Origin: an uncultured Prevotellaceae bacterium
GTDB lineage: Bacteria; Bacteroidota; Bacteroidia; Bacteroidales; Bacteroidaceae
Direction of reading: 5' to 3'
Length of the DNA: 64,000 bases
Assembly (NCBI GenBank): GCA_902779455.1
Contig: CACZBS010000010.1
Coordinates: 23,356 to 87,355, forward strand
Positions 7,575 to 15,562 of this stretch are shown here, one piece after another. The notes below the pieces were generated by a model, which was given only the letters and a program-made list of their open reading frames with translations, was not told the origin of the DNA and ran no database searches. A program made the position numbers and the translations under genes. The stretch's first letter is position 1; every line of letters starts with the position of its first letter.

Positions 7575-9272
7575 ATGGTAGAAAGATTTTTGAAGCAGAC
7601 TCATTTTGAGTCTGTCGAGGATTACAACAAGCATCTGGAATTCATCATTCCGGAGCACTTCAATTTTGCCTACGACGTGATGGATGAGTGGGCACGTGAG
7701 TGTCCCGACCGGCTAGCCCTGCTATGGACCAACGACGAAGGGGCCGAGATCCGCGCCACGTTCAGCGACCTCAAACGGCAGAGCGACCAGGCGGCCAGCT
7801 ACTTCCAGAGTCTTGGCCTGGGCAAGGGCGACCCCGTGATGCTCATCCTGAAGCGCCGCTACGAGTGGTGGATTGTCATGCTGGCCCTGCATAAGCTGGG
7901 GGCCGTCGTCATTCCCGCCACCCACATGCTGACGAAGAAGGACATTATATATAGGAACACACGTGCCTCAGTGAAGGCCATCGTCTGTGTCGACGATGCT
8001 TACGTCTGTGAGCAGATAGGACAGGCTGTGCCCGAAAGCCCGACACTGGAGAGTGTAATAGTTGTTGGCGACCGCTTTTCCAAGGCGGCAGCAAATTGTT
8101 CACTTTTCACTCTTCACTCTTCACTCACTCACGACTATCTCAGCGAGGTCGACGCCGCTCCGCCCTTCGTGCGCCCGGCTGAGAAGAACGACAACGACGA
8201 CACGATGCTCATGTACTTCACCTCGGGCACCAGCGGCGAACCGAAGATGGTGGCCCACGACTTCCTCTATGCCATGGGCCATCTGACGACGGGCGTCTTC
8301 TGGCACAACCTGCATCCCGGATCGCTCCACCTGACCGTGGCCGACACGGGATGGGGCAAGGCCGTCTGGGGCAAGTTCTACGGCCAGTGGTTTGCCGGCG
8401 CCACGGTCTTCGTCTTCGACCACGAGAAGTTCTCGGCCGACACGCTGCTGCGACAGATGGAGAAGTATCGCGTGACCAGTTTCTGCGCTCCGCCAACCAT
8501 CTATCGCTTCATGATTCGCGAGGATCTGTCGCGCTACGACCTCTCCGCACTCGAATACTGCACCACGGCCGGCGAGGCCCTCAACCCCGCGGTCTTCGAC
8601 AAGTTCCTCGCAAAGACGGGCATCCGCATGATGGAGGGCTTCGGACAGACCGAGACCACCATGACGCTCGGCACCTTCCCTTGGATGAAGCCGAAGCCCG
8701 GCTCGATGGGCATGCCCAACGGCCAGTACGACATCGACCTCGTGCGGCCCGACGGCACCAGCTGCGAGGACGGCGAGAAGGGCGAGATCGTCATCCGGGT
8801 CGGCGACAAGAAGCCGCTGGGACTGTTTAAGGAATATTATCGCGACGAGGCGCTCACCCGCGAGGCCTGGCACGACGGACTCTATCACACGGGCGACATG
8901 GCCTGGCGCGACGAGGACGGCTACTATTGGTTTGAGGGCCGCATCGACGACGTCATCAAGTCGAGCGGCTATCGCATCGGCCCGTTCGAGGTCGAGTCGG
9001 CCCTGATGACGCATCCGGCCGTCGTCGAGTGTGCCATCACGGGTGTGCCCGACGACATCCGCGGCATGGTGGTCAAGGCGACCGTCGTGCTGGGACGTGA
9101 GTGGCGCGACAAGGCCGGCGACGAGCTGGTGAAGGAACTGCAGCAGCACGTCAAGCGCGTCACCGCCCCCTATAAATATCCGCGCATCGTGGAGTTTGTC
9201 GACGAGCTGCCAAAGACCATCAGCGGCAAGATTCGTCGTGTGGAAATAAGAAATAAAGATAAAAAGCAATGA
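7575..9272 (+). CDS. AMP-forming acyl-CoA synthetase with in-frame repeat insertion
   Basis: This 565-residue ANL-superfamily ligase has the ATP P-loop MYFTSGTSGEPKM (213-225), the hinge/A8 region GRIDDVIKSSGYRIGPFEVE and the C-terminal catalytic Lys552 in KTISGKIRR. It resembles acetyl- and medium-chain acyl-CoA synthetases; the substrate is unknown. Residues about 170-187 (AAANCSLFTLHSSLTHD) are encoded by a TTCACT-rich repeat that matches the intergenic cassette at 6809-6985, so they look like a tolerated insertion in a surface linker of the N-domain. It follows the XRE-cupin gene and overlaps the next gene by 4 bp. The position inside an arginine/proline cluster is conserved in Bacteroidota as I recall. 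Confidence 0.92.
   Translation: MVERFLKQTHFESVEDYNKHLEFIIPEHFNFAYDVMDEWARECPDRLALLWTNDEGAEIRATFSDLKRQSDQAASYFQSLGLGKGDPVMLILKRRYEWWIVMLALHKLGAVVIPATHMLTKKDIIYRNTRASVKAIVCVDDAYVCEQIGQAVPESPTLESVIVVGDRFSKAAANCSLFTLHSSLTHDYLSEVDAAPPFVRPAEKNDNDDTMLMYFTSGTSGEPKMVAHDFLYAMGHLTTGVFWHNLHPGSLHLTVADTGWGKAVWGKFYGQWFAGATVFVFDHEKFSADTLLRQMEKYRVTSFCAPPTIYRFMIREDLSRYDLSALEYCTTAGEALNPAVFDKFLAKTGIRMMEGFGQTETTMTLGTFPWMKPKPGSMGMPNGQYDIDLVRPDGTSCEDGEKGEIVIRVGDKKPLGLFKEYYRDEALTREAWHDGLYHTGDMAWRDEDGYYWFEGRIDDVIKSSGYRIGPFEVESALMTHPAVVECAITGVPDDIRGMVVKATVVLGREWRDKAGDELVKELQQHVKRVTAPYKYPRIVEFVDELPKTISGKIRRVEIRNKDKKQ
8083..8130. repeat. Intragenic copy of the TTCACT repeat
   Basis: Within the acyl-CoA ligase gene, GGCGGCAGCAAATTGTTCAC followed by repeated TTTTCACTC and TTCACTC aligns with the leader repeat at 6879-6916. 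The reading frame stays open and adds about 16 low-complexity residues. Confidence 0.8.
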
Positions 9273-10570
9273 AGAAAATCTTTCTTTTTACAATCATCCT
9301 GACGGCTTGGCTTTCGTCGACGACGGCTCAGCCTGCAGCGAAGGACATGGACACGAAGTATGCCACCGAGCTGGTCAAGGCCGGCGACGTAGCGCCAGAT
9401 TTTAAGATGAAGACGCCCAACGGCAAGACGTTCCGTCTGAGCTCGCTGAAGGGGAAGACCGTGGTGCTCGACTTCTGGGCCTCATGGTGTCCCGACTGCC
9501 GCAAGGAGGCTCCCGAGGTGGTGCGGCTCTACAATGAGTATCATCCCAAGGGCGTCGAGTTCGTCGGCATTTCCATGGACACCGACGTCGAGGCCTGGCG
9601 CAAGGCGATTGCGCAGTATGGCATTGCCTACCCGCAGGTGAGCGAGCTGAAGAAGTTTCACGATACCGACATTGCCAAGGCGTATGGCGTCAAGTGGATT
9701 CCCTCGATGGTGGTCGTCGGGCCCGACGGCAAGGTGCTGCTGTCGACGGTCCTGTCGTATAAGGTGGATAAGTTGCTTAAGGAACTGACCTCAGCCAAGC
9801 AGCGCGGCACTGAGGAGCGCCTCACCATCGACGGCGACCACGGCCGTCTGGCTGCCATCCTGCAGAAGCCCAGCCTCGAGCCCGGCCAGCAATGCCCCAT
9901 GGCGGTGCTCTGTCATGGCTTTGGCGGCAATAAGGACAACCTGATGTTTGAACTCATTGCTGACTCACTTCAGGCCAACGGCATTGCCAGCATCCGCTTC
10001 GACTTCAACGGCCACGGCCAGAGTGAGGGTGATTTCCAGGAGATGACTGTCCCCAATGAGATTGAGGATGCCAAGAAGGTTATTGAGTATGCACTCGACC
10101 TGCGCTACGTCAGCAGTGTCGCACTCGTCGGCCACTCACAGGGTGGTGTCGTGGCGGCCATGACTGCCGGCGAGCTGGGCTCCGACGTCGTCAAGGCTGT
10201 GGCCCTGCTGGCGCCGGCCGCCGTGCTGCGCGACGATGCCATCCGCGGGTCGACCTTCGGCCGCAGCTACGATCCGCTCGACCTGCCCGAATATGTCGAC
10301 ATCTTTGGGCGCAAGCTCGGCCGCAACTTCCTGAAGACGGCCTTCTCGCTGCCCATCTACGAGACGGCCGCCCGCTATCAGGGACCTGCCATTATCGTGC
10401 ATGGCAATGCCGACCGCATCGTGCCCTATACCTACGGGCTGCGATTCCATCAGCAGTGGCCCGGCAGCGAGTATGTCCTACTGGAATACTTCGACCACGG
10501 CTTCGGCCAGAACATCTATCGCGCCACTGACCTCGTGTCGCATTTTCTCATCAAGACTCTTAGAAAATGA
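9269..10570 (+). CDS. Exported thioredoxin-like/alpha-beta hydrolase fusion
   Basis: This 433-residue protein begins with a signal peptide (MKKIFLFTIILTAWLSSTTA). A TlpA/redoxin domain follows (about 38-172) with the Cys-Pro-Asp-Cys active site at 74-77 and cis-proline context WIPSM (144-148). An alpha/beta hydrolase domain fills 185-433, with nucleophile Ser290 in VGHSQGG, Asp382 in HGNADRIVP and His410 in YFDHGFG, so both active sites look intact. It probably works in the periplasm; substrates are unknown. Start and stop overlap the flanking genes by 4 bp each, so it is translationally coupled to the acyl-CoA ligase and proB. The two-domain fusion inside a biosynthetic operon is unusual. 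Confidence 0.9.
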   Translation: MKKIFLFTIILTAWLSSTTAQPAAKDMDTKYATELVKAGDVAPDFKMKTPNGKTFRLSSLKGKTVVLDFWASWCPDCRKEAPEVVRLYNEYHPKGVEFVGISMDTDVEAWRKAIAQYGIAYPQVSELKKFHDTDIAKAYGVKWIPSMVVVGPDGKVLLSTVLSYKVDKLLKELTSAKQRGTEERLTIDGDHGRLAAILQKPSLEPGQQCPMAVLCHGFGGNKDNLMFELIADSLQANGIASIRFDFNGHGQSEGDFQEMTVPNEIEDAKKVIEYALDLRYVSSVALVGHSQGGVVAAMTAGELGSDVVKAVALLAPAAVLRDDAIRGSTFGRSYDPLDLPEYVDIFGRKLGRNFLKTAFSLPIYETAARYQGPAIIVHGNADRIVPYTYGLRFHQQWPGSEYVLLEYFDHGFGQNIYRATDLVSHFLIKTLRK

Positions 10571-11340
10571 ATAGCAGGATCGTAGTCAAGATAGGCTCCA
10601 ACGTGCTGACGCGGTCTGACGGACGGCTCGACGTCACACGCGTCTCGGCCCTCGTCGACCAGGTGGCTCAGTTGCGGCTACAGGGCCATGAGGTGGTCCT
10701 CGTCTCCAGCGGTGCCGTGGCCTGCGGGCGCAGTGAGCTGCGTGTCGCCCATTCGCTCGACTCCGTGGAGCAGCGTCAGCTCTTCTCGGCCCTCGGTCAG
10801 GTGAAGCTCATCGGGCTCTACTACGATCTGTTCCGCGAACATGGCCTGCACGTCGGTCAGGTGCTCACGATGAAGGAGAACTTCCAGCCCGGCGAGCAGT
10901 ACGACAACCAGCGGGCCTGCATGACCGTGATGCTCGAGAACGGCGTCGTGCCCATCGTCAACGAGAACGACACGGTGGCCGTCACTGAGCTGATGTTCAC
11001 TGACAACGACGAGCTCTCGGGCCTCATCGCACAGATGATGCAGGCCGACGTGCTCATCCTGCTCTCCAACATCGACGGCATCTACACCGGCGACCCGCAC
11101 GCCCCCGCCTCGCGATTGCTCAGCACGGTGCGGCCTGACGACGACCTGTCACAATACATCAAGGAGGAGCGCAGCGCCTTCGGTCGGGGCGGCATGCACT
11201 CGAAGTACACCACCGCCCGCCGCCTTCAGCAGTCAGGCATTCGTGTGCTCATTGCCAACGGCGAGCGCCCCAATGTGCTCTGCCAGCTGATTGATCATCC
11301 CGAAAACGTACCTCATACGGAGTTTATAGTATGCAAATGA
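10567..11340 (+). CDS. proB: Glutamate 5-kinase (PUA-less short form)
   Basis: This 257-residue amino-acid kinase phosphorylates glutamate in proline synthesis. It shows the N-terminal IVVKIGSNVLT, the VSSGAVACG loop and NENDTVAVTELMFTDND, the glutamate-kinase signature. The C-terminal PUA domain of the E. coli enzyme (367 residues) is absent, so the protein ends after the kinase domain. It overlaps the upstream fusion gene and proA, indicating coupled translation. Confidence 0.95.
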   Translation: MNSRIVVKIGSNVLTRSDGRLDVTRVSALVDQVAQLRLQGHEVVLVSSGAVACGRSELRVAHSLDSVEQRQLFSALGQVKLIGLYYDLFREHGLHVGQVLTMKENFQPGEQYDNQRACMTVMLENGVVPIVNENDTVAVTELMFTDNDELSGLIAQMMQADVLILLSNIDGIYTGDPHAPASRLLSTVRPDDDLSQYIKEERSAFGRGGMHSKYTTARRLQQSGIRVLIANGERPNVLCQLIDHPENVPHTEFIVCK

Positions 11341-12518
11341 CCGAGACTTTCCAACGTGTGAAGTCGGCCAGCAAGTCGCTGACCGCTATCACCGAAGAGC
11401 AGCGGCGCGACGTGCTGCTGGGCGTGGCCGATGCCATCGTTGCCCGGCAGGAGGAGCTCTTGGAGGCCAACCGCCAGGACCTCGCGCGGATGGACCCGCA
11501 GAATCCGCTCTACGATCGCTTGCAACTCACGGCCCCGCGACTCGAGGCCATCGCGGCCGACATGCGCCACGTGGCCGAGTTGCCCTCGCCCCTGGGTCTG
11601 GTGACCGATGCCCGCACGCTGCCCAACGGCCTGCGCATCCATCGCGTGAGCGTGCCCTTCGGCGTCATCGGCGTGGTCTATGAGGCGCGACCCAACGTCA
11701 CCTTCGATGTCTTCGCCCTCTGTTTCAAGAGTGGTAATGCCTGTGCGCTGAAGGGCGGCCGCGACGCTGAGGCTTCGAATGAGGCGGGCGTCAGGCTCAT
11801 CCGCGAAGTGCTCAGCCAGCAGGGCATCGACGACAGCGTGGTCGCCCTGCTGCCCGCCACCCATGAGGCCACGGCCGCGATGCTCTCGGCCGTAGGCTAT
11901 GTCGACGTGTGCATCCCCCGCGGCGGTCGGCGGCTGATTGATTTCGTCCGCGACAACGCCCGTGTGCCGGTCATCGAGACGGGCGCCGGCGTGGTGCACG
12001 TCTACTTCGACCGCGACGGCGACCTGGAGAAGGGCCGCCGCATCATCAACAATGCCAAGACCCGGCGCGTCTCAGTGTGCAACGCCCTCGACACGCTACT
12101 CGTCCACAAGGACAGGCTGTCTGACCTGTCTGCGCTGCTGGCCCCGATGGACGGGCGAGTGGAGCTCTTCTATAACGACGAGAGCCGCTACGACGTGGAG
12201 TTCATGGACTATAAGATGAACGTCGTCACCGTCGGCTCGCTCGACGAGGCCATCGCCCATATCGACCGCTACGGCTCGGGCCACAGCGAGGCCATCATCA
12301 CCGAGAATGAGCATGCCGCCCGCCGTTTCCAGCAGCAAGTCGACGCTGCCTGCGTCTACTGGAATGCCCCGACGTCGTTCACCGACGGCGCCCAGTTCGG
12401 CCTCGGCGCCGAGATCGGCATCTCCACCCAAAAACTGGGTCCCCGCGGCCCGATGGGGCTCCGTGAGATTACCACCTATAAGTGGATCATCGAAGGCGAA
12501 GGGCAGACGCGACCATAA
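11337..12518 (+). CDS. proA: Gamma-glutamyl phosphate reductase
   Basis: This enzyme of about 393 residues reduces gamma-glutamyl phosphate to glutamate semialdehyde. The aldehyde-dehydrogenase-type catalytic cysteine is in RRVSVCNALDTLL (about Cys248), and FGVIGVVYEARPNVTFDVF marks the cofactor region. I chose the ATG at 11337 because it gives the 4-bp ATGA overlap seen throughout this operon; an ATG two codons earlier (11331) is also in frame. It lies between proB and argF'. Confidence 0.94.
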   Translation: MTETFQRVKSASKSLTAITEEQRRDVLLGVADAIVARQEELLEANRQDLARMDPQNPLYDRLQLTAPRLEAIAADMRHVAELPSPLGLVTDARTLPNGLRIHRVSVPFGVIGVVYEARPNVTFDVFALCFKSGNACALKGGRDAEASNEAGVRLIREVLSQQGIDDSVVALLPATHEATAAMLSAVGYVDVCIPRGGRRLIDFVRDNARVPVIETGAGVVHVYFDRDGDLEKGRRIINNAKTRRVSVCNALDTLLVHKDRLSDLSALLAPMDGRVELFYNDESRYDVEFMDYKMNVVTVGSLDEAIAHIDRYGSGHSEAIITENEHAARRFQQQVDAACVYWNAPTSFTDGAQFGLGAEIGISTQKLGPRGPMGLREITTYKWIIEGEGQTRP

Positions 12519-12526
12519 AAACCAGC

Positions 12527-12583
12527 CGTTATATCGTTATCACATTATATCGTTATTCCGAAATCCCGAAAAATCCCGAAATA
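12527..12583. repeat. CCGTTATATCG/CCGAAAT simple repeat, copy 1
   Basis: The proA-argF' junction consists of degenerate units such as CGTTATATCGTTATCACATT and CCGAAATCCCGAAAAATCCC. A longer stretch of the same units fills the argF'-argB junction (13591-13680). The frame of argF' is open through the repeat. Confidence 0.7.
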
Positions 12584-12591
12584 CTTTAAGC

Positions 12592-13581
12592 ATGAGAACA
12601 TTCATCAACGTAGAAGACCTGGGGCCGCTGCCAAAGGCACTGGCCGAGGCACAGGAGATTAAGCAAGACCGTTATAAATATTGTCAGCTGGGGCGCAACA
12701 AGACGCTCCTGATGATTTTCTTCAACAACTCGCTGCGCACCCGTCTCTCCACTCAGAAGGCCGCCATGAACCTGGGAATGAACGTCATCGTGCTCGACGT
12801 CAACCAGGGGGCATGGAAGCTCGAGACCGAGCGCGGCGTCATCATGGACGGCGACAAGTCGGAGCATCTGCTCGAGGCCATCCCCGTCATGGGCTGCTAC
12901 TGCGACATCATCGGCATCCGCTCTTTCGCCGGCCTCACCGACCGCGACTACGACTATGCCGAGACCATCGTCCAGCAGTTCATACGCTACAGCGGACGGC
13001 CCGTATTCGCCATGGAGACCGCCACCGTCCATCCCCTTCAGGCCTTTGCCGACCTCATCACCATCGAGGAGTATGCCTCCCGTCCGGCGAACGGCGGCAT
13101 TGCCGCAGTTCCCCGCCCCAAGGTCGTCCTCACCTGGGCCCCCCACCCCAAGGCCCTGCCGCAGGCAGTGCCCAACTCCTTCGCCCAGTGGATGCTGGCG
13201 GCCGACGTCGACTTCGTCGTCACCCATCCCCAAGGCTACGAGCTCGACCCCAAGTTTGTGGCCGGAGCCCACGTGGAGTATGATCAGAGGAAAGCCTTCG
13301 AGGGCGCCGACTTCATCTACGCCAAGAACTGGTCGAACCCCGGCGTGACCAATCCCGCCGACTATGGCAAGATCACCTCGAAGGACATGTCGTGGACGGT
13401 CGACGCCGAGCACATGTCGTGGACCCGCCAGGCTAAGTTCATGCACTGTCTGCCCGTTCGCCGCGGCATGATTGTCACCGACGACGTCATCGAAGGTCCC
13501 GACTCCATTGTCATCCCCGAGGCCGCCAACCGCGAGATCTCCGCCACCGTCGTCCTGAAGCGCATGCTCGAGGCACTATGA
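12592..13581 (+). CDS. argF': N-succinylornithine (N-acylornithine) carbamoyltransferase
   Basis: This 329-residue transcarbamylase carries the carbamoyl-phosphate loop FNNSLRTRLSTQ (44-55) and FMHCLPVRRGMIVTDDV near the C-terminus, as in the Bacteroides SOTCase rather than ordinary ArgF. In that family the residue after MDGDK decides acyl specificity: Glu gives acetylornithine, whereas Pro or small residues accept succinylornithine (from memory of the published mutagenesis). Here it is Ser90, which fits succinylornithine use. The start at 12592 matches the family N-terminus MRTFINVEDL; the open frame upstream is repeat sequence and was excluded. Residues 162-174 (ASRPANGGIAAVP) look like a short insertion relative to the family. 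Confidence 0.94.
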   Translation: MRTFINVEDLGPLPKALAEAQEIKQDRYKYCQLGRNKTLLMIFFNNSLRTRLSTQKAAMNLGMNVIVLDVNQGAWKLETERGVIMDGDKSEHLLEAIPVMGCYCDIIGIRSFAGLTDRDYDYAETIVQQFIRYSGRPVFAMETATVHPLQAFADLITIEEYASRPANGGIAAVPRPKVVLTWAPHPKALPQAVPNSFAQWMLAADVDFVVTHPQGYELDPKFVAGAHVEYDQRKAFEGADFIYAKNWSNPGVTNPADYGKITSKDMSWTVDAEHMSWTRQAKFMHCLPVRRGMIVTDDVIEGPDSIVIPEAANREISATVVLKRMLEAL

Positions 13582-13590
13582 ACCTTACCT

Positions 13591-13680
13591 TTATTCCGAT
13601 ATGCCGATATTCCGTTATACCGAAATACCGAAATACCGTTATATCGAAATACCGAAATATCGTTATAACGAAATCCCGAG
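13591..13680. repeat. CCGTTATATCG/CCGAAAT simple repeat, copy 2
   Basis: About 90 bp of degenerate 9-10 bp units (CCGATATG, CCGTTATA, CCGAAATA) separates argF' and argB. An ATG overlapping the argF' stop (13578) reads through the repeat in frame into ArgB, so a 37-residue repeat-derived N-terminal extension is possible in principle. Confidence 0.75.
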
Positions 13681-13688
13681 AAAATATA

Positions 13689-14459
13689 ATGATACAAGTC
13701 GTAAAGATTGGCGGCAACGTCATTGACAACCCTTCCGCCCTCGATGCTTTCCTCAGCCGATTCGCCGAGTTGCCGGCTCCGAAGGTGCTGGTGCACGGCG
13801 GCGGCAAGCTGGCCACGCGCCTCAGCCAACAGTTGGGCATCGAGACACGCATGATCGACGGGCGCCGCGTCACCGACCGCCCGACGCTCGACGTCGTCAC
13901 GATGGTCTACGCCGGACTCGTCAACAAGCAGATCGTAGCCCGCCTCAACGCCCTCGGCTGCACGGCCATAGGCCTCTCGGGCGCCGACGGCAACCTCATC
14001 CCCGCCCATCGACGCCCCGCCGAGCCTATCGACTACGGCTTCGTGGGCGACATCGAGCCATCGGAGGTCAATGCGCCGCTGCTCGCCTCGCTCCTCAGCC
14101 AGGGCATCACGCCCGTCGTCTGCCCGCTGACCCACGACGGCCAGGGCTCCATGCTCAACACCAACGCCGACTCCGTGGCCAGCGCCATCGCCATCGCCGC
14201 CGCCCGCATCGAGCCGTCGCGGCTGGTGCTCTGCTTCGAGAAGAGCGGCGTGCTGCGCGACGTCGACGACGACACGACCCTCATCCCCGACATCGACCGC
14301 GCCGCCTACGACCAGCTGCTTCGCGAGGGCGTCATCGCCAAGGGCATGCTGCCCAAGCTCGCAGGGGCTTTCCGCGCCATCGACGGCGGCGTCAGCTCGG
14401 TGGTCATCAAGCATGCCGACAATCTGCTCAACGACACCGGAACCGTCATACGCCCATGA
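13689..14459 (+). CDS. argB: N-acylglutamate kinase
   Basis: This 256-residue amino-acid kinase phosphorylates N-acylglutamate. It starts MIQVVKIGGNVIDN and contains LVHGGGKLATRL (about 34-45), RRVTDRPTLDVV and the LNTNADSVASAIA nucleotide region, all typical of ArgB. I set the start at 13689 because it gives the normal family N-terminus; the longer in-frame ATG at 13578 adds only repeat-encoded residues. The 3' end overlaps argE by 4 bp. Feedback control by arginine cannot be judged from the sequence. Confidence 0.94.
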   Translation: MIQVVKIGGNVIDNPSALDAFLSRFAELPAPKVLVHGGGKLATRLSQQLGIETRMIDGRRVTDRPTLDVVTMVYAGLVNKQIVARLNALGCTAIGLSGADGNLIPAHRRPAEPIDYGFVGDIEPSEVNAPLLASLLSQGITPVVCPLTHDGQGSMLNTNADSVASAIAIAAARIEPSRLVLCFEKSGVLRDVDDDTTLIPDIDRAAYDQLLREGVIAKGMLPKLAGAFRAIDGGVSSVVIKHADNLLNDTGTVIRP

Positions 14460-15529
14460 ACATCTTCATTGACCTGCTCGACCGCCTCATCGCCACGCCC
14501 TCCACGTCGCGTAGCGAGGACGCCACGGCCCGGCTCCTGGAGGATTTCCTCCGCAGTCATGGCGTCCGCGACGTCCACCGCCTCCACAACAACGTGTGGG
14601 CCCCGGCCGCCGCATGGGACGACAGCAAGCCGACGCTGCTGCTCAACTCCCACCACGACACCGTCCGTCCATCGAAGGCCTACACCCGCGACCCCTTCGC
14701 CCCGACGCATGAGTCAGGGCGCATCTATGGCCTGGGCAGCAACGACGCCGGCGCCTCGCTCGTAGGTCTCGTGGCCACTTTCCTGCATTATTATGACACG
14801 GCGCTGCCCTTCAATCTCCTTCTCGCCCTGACCGCCGAGGAGGAGGTGACGGGCCAGGATGGCTCGCGCGCCCTCATCCCTTATCTTTTAAGCCTCCCCC
14901 TTGGGGGGAGGTTGGAGGGAGCCATCGTCGGCGAGCCCACCCGCATGCAGTGCGCCGTGGCTGAGCGCGGTCTCCTGGTGTTCGACGGTGTGGCCCACGG
15001 CAAGGCCGGCCATGCCGCCCGCGACGAAGGCGTCAACGCCCTCTACCTGGCCCTCGACGACATCCAGCGGTTGCGCGACTACCGCTTTGAGCGCGAGTCG
15101 GCACTGCTCGGTCCCATCAAGGTGAGCGTCACGCAGATAGAGGCGGGCACCCAGCACAACGTCGTGCCGGCCGAGTGCCGCTTCGTCGTCGACGTGCGCA
15201 CCACCGATGCCTACACCAACGAGGAGGTGGTCTGCCTCCTGCAGCAGGCCGTCGTGTCATCCACGCTCACGCCCCGCTCCACCCACATCCGTGCCTCAGC
15301 CATCGCCGACGACCACCCCCTCGTGCGTACGGCCTGCCAACTGGGCATCCCCCGCTTCACGTCGCCCACCACGAGCGACCAGTCGCAGATGCCCTTCCCC
15401 TCCATCAAGATGGGCCCTGGCGACTCCGCCCGCAGCCACATGGCCGACGAGTGGGTCGGCGAACAGGAAGTCATCGACGGCATCGACCGCTACATCGCGT
15501 TCATCGCCGCCCTCGCCCGCTATTATTAA
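14456..15529 (+). CDS. argE: M20-family N-acylornithine/N-acylcitrulline deacylase with repeat-derived loop
   Basis: This 357-residue zinc peptidase-like enzyme removes the acyl group from the pathway intermediate. After an acylornithine carbamoyltransferase this would be N-acylcitrulline, so the product is citrulline for ArgG. Metal ligands are visible in NSHHDTV (His about 66), GLGSNDAGAS (Asp97) and TAEEEVTG (Glu about 128-130). Residues 144-153 (LLSLPLGGRL) are encoded by a CCTCCCCCTTGGGGGGAGG palindrome and replace a surface loop just before the conserved AIVGEPT. The ATG overlaps the argB stop by 4 bp. Confidence 0.92.
   Translation: MNIFIDLLDRLIATPSTSRSEDATARLLEDFLRSHGVRDVHRLHNNVWAPAAAWDDSKPTLLLNSHHDTVRPSKAYTRDPFAPTHESGRIYGLGSNDAGASLVGLVATFLHYYDTALPFNLLLALTAEEEVTGQDGSRALIPYLLSLPLGGRLEGAIVGEPTRMQCAVAERGLLVFDGVAHGKAGHAARDEGVNALYLALDDIQRLRDYRFERESALLGPIKVSVTQIEAGTQHNVVPAECRFVVDVRTTDAYTNEEVVCLLQQAVVSSTLTPRSTHIRASAIADDHPLVRTACQLGIPRFTSPTTSDQSQMPFPSIKMGPGDSARSHMADEWVGEQEVIDGIDRYIAFIAALARYY
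14889..14919. repeat. Intragenic C-rich/G-rich palindrome in argE
   Basis: AGCCTCCCCCTTGGGGGGAGGTTGG-type sequence inside argE forms a hairpin and reads in frame as SLPLGGRLEG. Composition resembles the G-rich intergenic elements at 3705, 17518 and 49811 but it is much shorter. Confidence 0.6.
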
Positions 15530-15562
15530 TTCCCAATTCTCAACTCTCAATTCTCAACTCAC
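15530..15562. repeat. TTCTCAACTC short tandem repeat
   Basis: The whole argE-argH junction is CCCAATTCTCAACTCTCAAT plus TTCTCAACTC, that is, 7-mer-like tandem units. A similar stretch (TCTCAGTTCTCATTTCTCAG) lies at 31627-31652 between the TPR gene and folD. Confidence 0.65.

Noticed and set aside
12307-12591. N-terminal extension of the argF' frame into proA
   Set aside because: It overlaps proA and the repeat; the family N-terminus begins at 12592.
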